Origin: an uncultured Burkholderiaceae bacterium
GTDB taxonomy: Bacteria > Pseudomonadota > Gammaproteobacteria > Burkholderiales > Burkholderiaceae_C
Direction of reading: 5' to 3'
Length of the DNA stretch: 31,858 nt
Assembly (NCBI GenBank): GCA_938022295.1
Contig: CALIDR010000143.1
Span: 1 to 31,858 of the forward strand
Each line of letters opens with the position of its first letter. Positions within the stretch are counted from its first letter, which is position 1. The notes beneath the pieces are model-generated. The model saw nothing but the letters and a program-made list of their open reading frames with translations. It searched no databases and had not been told where the DNA came from. The position numbers and the translations under genes were made by a program. Shown here one piece after another: positions 30,677 through 31,858 of the stretch.

Positions 30677-31195
30677 TCAGCTCACTTTGCGACGACGCGC
30701 CGCGAGGAAACCGACCACGCCGAGACCCGCGAGCATCATCGCGTAGGTCTCGGGCTCCGGAACGGGTACGGCGGTGATGCTCCCCCCGTACGACGCTGAC
30801 GGCCCCGTTATGCCCGTTCCAGTCACAACCAGCGTGTACATGCTTCCGGCAGGGAAAACACCACCGCCTGCAAGCACCTTGGTCGTCACCGTGATCGGCG
30901 GCACATTGACCGTCGATGTCGGACCAACCAAGGGGATCCCGTTCAACGTCGCGGCAAAGCCGAGGATCCCTCCGGATGTACCGAAGCCCGCAAAGGTGAC
31001 CTCCACGTTCGTCAGCGAGGCGGCAACTGCAGAGGTCTGCCCCAAATTGAACGTCCACGTGTCCGTGAATGCTCCTGTCACCGTGTTCGAAAACGAAGCG
31101 CTCGGCGGCAAGACACCAAAATTGCCCCCACCGGCCCAAACCGGCACCCCCGCGACCGCCAGCGCCGCCGCCGTCGCCAATGTCTTCAGCTTCAT
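30677..31195 (-). CDS. PEP-CTERM sorting domain protein, FxDxF-like family
   Basis: A 172-residue exported protein. MKLKTLATAAALAVAGVPVW is the signal peptide, probably cut after VWA. GAFTDTWTFNLGQTSA resembles the FxDxF-type motif (F-T-D-T-[YFW]-T-F-N), here with Trp at the last aromatic position; LGFAATLNGIPLVG, then YTLVVTGTGITGPSASYGGS follow. The C-terminus is a textbook PEP-CTERM tail: VPEPETYAMMLAGLGVVGFL then AARRRKVS. Such proteins are cut by an exosortase and placed at the surface or in the exopolysaccharide matrix; xrtB lies about 13 kb away on the same strand. ATG 31195 has AGGAG 8 bases upstream. No enzymatic domain is visible. Confidence 0.93.
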   Translation of the reverse strand: MKLKTLATAAALAVAGVPVWAGGGNFGVLPPSASFSNTVTGAFTDTWTFNLGQTSAVAASLTNVEVTFAGFGTSGGILGFAATLNGIPLVGPTSTVNVPPITVTTKVLAGGGVFPAGSMYTLVVTGTGITGPSASYGGSITAVPVPEPETYAMMLAGLGVVGFLAARRRKVS

Positions 31196-31482
31196 CGCAC
31201 TCACTCCTGTTTCGTGTTTCGTTGACCCTGGCCCGCCACCACGACGGGCCAGAGAAGCATGAGAACATCTGCCGCGTTTATAGCAGTCCGGAAACCGTGC
31301 GGTACCCCTCGAATACGGGGTTCTCCGCTGTCGCCACCCGTGAACACACTGTAGCAAGCGCCGTGCAAAGTTCACAGGGCGCGCGCGCCGTCGGACGGCA
31401 CCGGATTGATGCAAAACCTCGCCCATTTGTGACCAGATGTTTCGGCGGTCCGGCAGACCGCCACCGAAGCGGTGCATCGCCC
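31196..31482 (-). promoter_or_regulatory. Upstream region of the PEP-CTERM gene with candidate sigma-54 and extended -10 elements
   Basis: No gene is seen in this gap. On the minus strand TTGCACG-N4-TTGCT (31368-31353) matches the sigma-54 pattern TGGCACG-N4-TTGCW at all but one conserved base: the first G of the -24 GG is T. It is flanked by GTGAAC/GTTCAC (31340-31345 and 31370-31375) as an inverted repeat. Nearer the gene, TGCTATAAA (31285-31277) is an extended -10-like box about 80 bases before ATG. PEP-CTERM genes in related bacteria are known to be RpoN-controlled through PrsK/PrsR, which makes the first candidate worth noting. Confidence 0.35.
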
Positions 31483-31858
31483 TCAGGCGTAGTGCAGACG
31501 CTCGGCGAGCGGCTTGTCGACCTCGGGGAGCGCCGCGGCGACGGCGGCCAGCGCCGCGGGGTCCGCGGCGCGCTGCACCGCCCCCCAGATCGGCTGCGGA
31601 AAGCGGCTGTCCCAGGCGAATCGGGCGACGACATGCCAGTGCAGGTGCGGCGTCACGTTGCCGAGCGAGGCCAGATTGACCTTGGTGGGCTTGAGCTGCT
31701 GGCGCAACTCCTGCTCGATGGCCGTCACCAGGGCGATGCAGCGGTCGCGTTCGGCGAGGTCGAGGTCGCTGAACTCGCTCACGTGGCGGTTGCAGATCAC
31801 CCGGTAGTAGGCCGGGAACTCGGCGTCGTCGACGCCCACGACGCGCCAGTCGGTGTCG
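31483..31858 (-). CDS. HIT family (histidine triad) protein, N-terminus cut by right window edge
   Basis: The frame is open to the right edge, leaving at least 124 residues. WRVVGVDDAEFPAYYRVICN, then HVSEFSDLDLAERDRCIALV, then KVNLASLGNVTPHLHWHVVA with the histidine triad HLHWHV, and FPQPIWGA. This matches the short HIT/diadenosine-tetraphosphate hydrolase-like proteins common in Burkholderiales. HIT enzymes hydrolyse or transfer nucleotides via the middle histidine. GTG 31839 is within the conserved domain, so the true start lies outside the window. Confidence 0.93.
   Translation of the reverse strand, partial: DTDWRVVGVDDAEFPAYYRVICNRHVSEFSDLDLAERDRCIALVTAIEQELRQQLKPTKVNLASLGNVTPHLHWHVVARFAWDSRFPQPIWGAVQRAADPAALAAVAAALPEVDKPLAERLHYA

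Noticed and set aside
1..31858. CRISPR arrays, tRNA or rRNA genes, prophage attachment sites
   Set aside because: No regularly spaced direct repeats, no cloverleaf-like or rRNA-like sequence, and no integrase were found by reading.

Overview
The window is high-GC DNA (roughly 70%) with strong G/C preference at third codon positions. The protein families point to a betaproteobacterium of the order Burkholderiales, close to the Rubrivivax/Leptothrix/Ideonella group. This placement is inferred from gene content (XrtB-type exosortase with EpsD-EpsI, FxDxF-type PEP-CTERM protein, fused CysNC, UbiE next to a DUF971 protein), not from a marker gene. I see no rRNA, tRNA, CRISPR array or intact insertion sequence.

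Layout, read from right to left because almost everything is on the minus strand. At 31858-28725 are unrelated or chromosomal genes: a HIT-family protein cut by the window edge, a PEP-CTERM surface protein, a Uma2-type nuclease-fold protein, a DUF971 protein and ubiE. At 28691-22272 is a sulfate-activation block: cysQ (the only convincing plus-strand gene), a divergent ORF that fuses an IS630-transposase-like DNA-binding region in frame to CysD, then cysNC and an SLC13-type permease. At 22066-14354 is an exosortase-B exopolysaccharide core: epsD, epsE, a possible small gene, epsF, epsG, xrtB, epsI and a Wzy/O-antigen-ligase-like polymerase. At 14295-1 is a long run of tailoring genes: a pyruvyl transferase, five sulfotransferases, three glycosyltransferases (GT2, GT4, WecG/TagA), a Wzx-type flippase, a predicted Tat-exported protein, a methyltransferase, an iron-sulfur FrhB-like protein (apparently frameshifted) and the start of an unidentified gene.

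How the genes fit together (inference): the permease would bring in sulfate, CysD/CysNC would make APS and then PAPS, the five sulfotransferases would use PAPS to sulfate a polysaccharide or its lipid-linked repeat unit, and CysQ would clear the PAP by-product. Glycosyltransferases build the repeat unit, the flippase and polymerase move and polymerise it, and EpsE/F/G control length and export. The pyruvyl transferase would add further negative charge. The locus therefore looks like a self-contained pathway for a sulfated, pyruvylated exopolysaccharide tied to an exosortase B system. Many genes overlap by exactly 4 bases (ATGA or GTGA), which suggests a translationally coupled operon.

The most unusual single item is the 584-codon ORF at 27817-26063. 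Its first 285 codons resemble an IS630 transposase whose catalytic positions look lost, followed by a Pro/Ala-rich linker and a complete CysD. A 9-base direct repeat lies in the short AT-rich region between it and the divergent cysQ.
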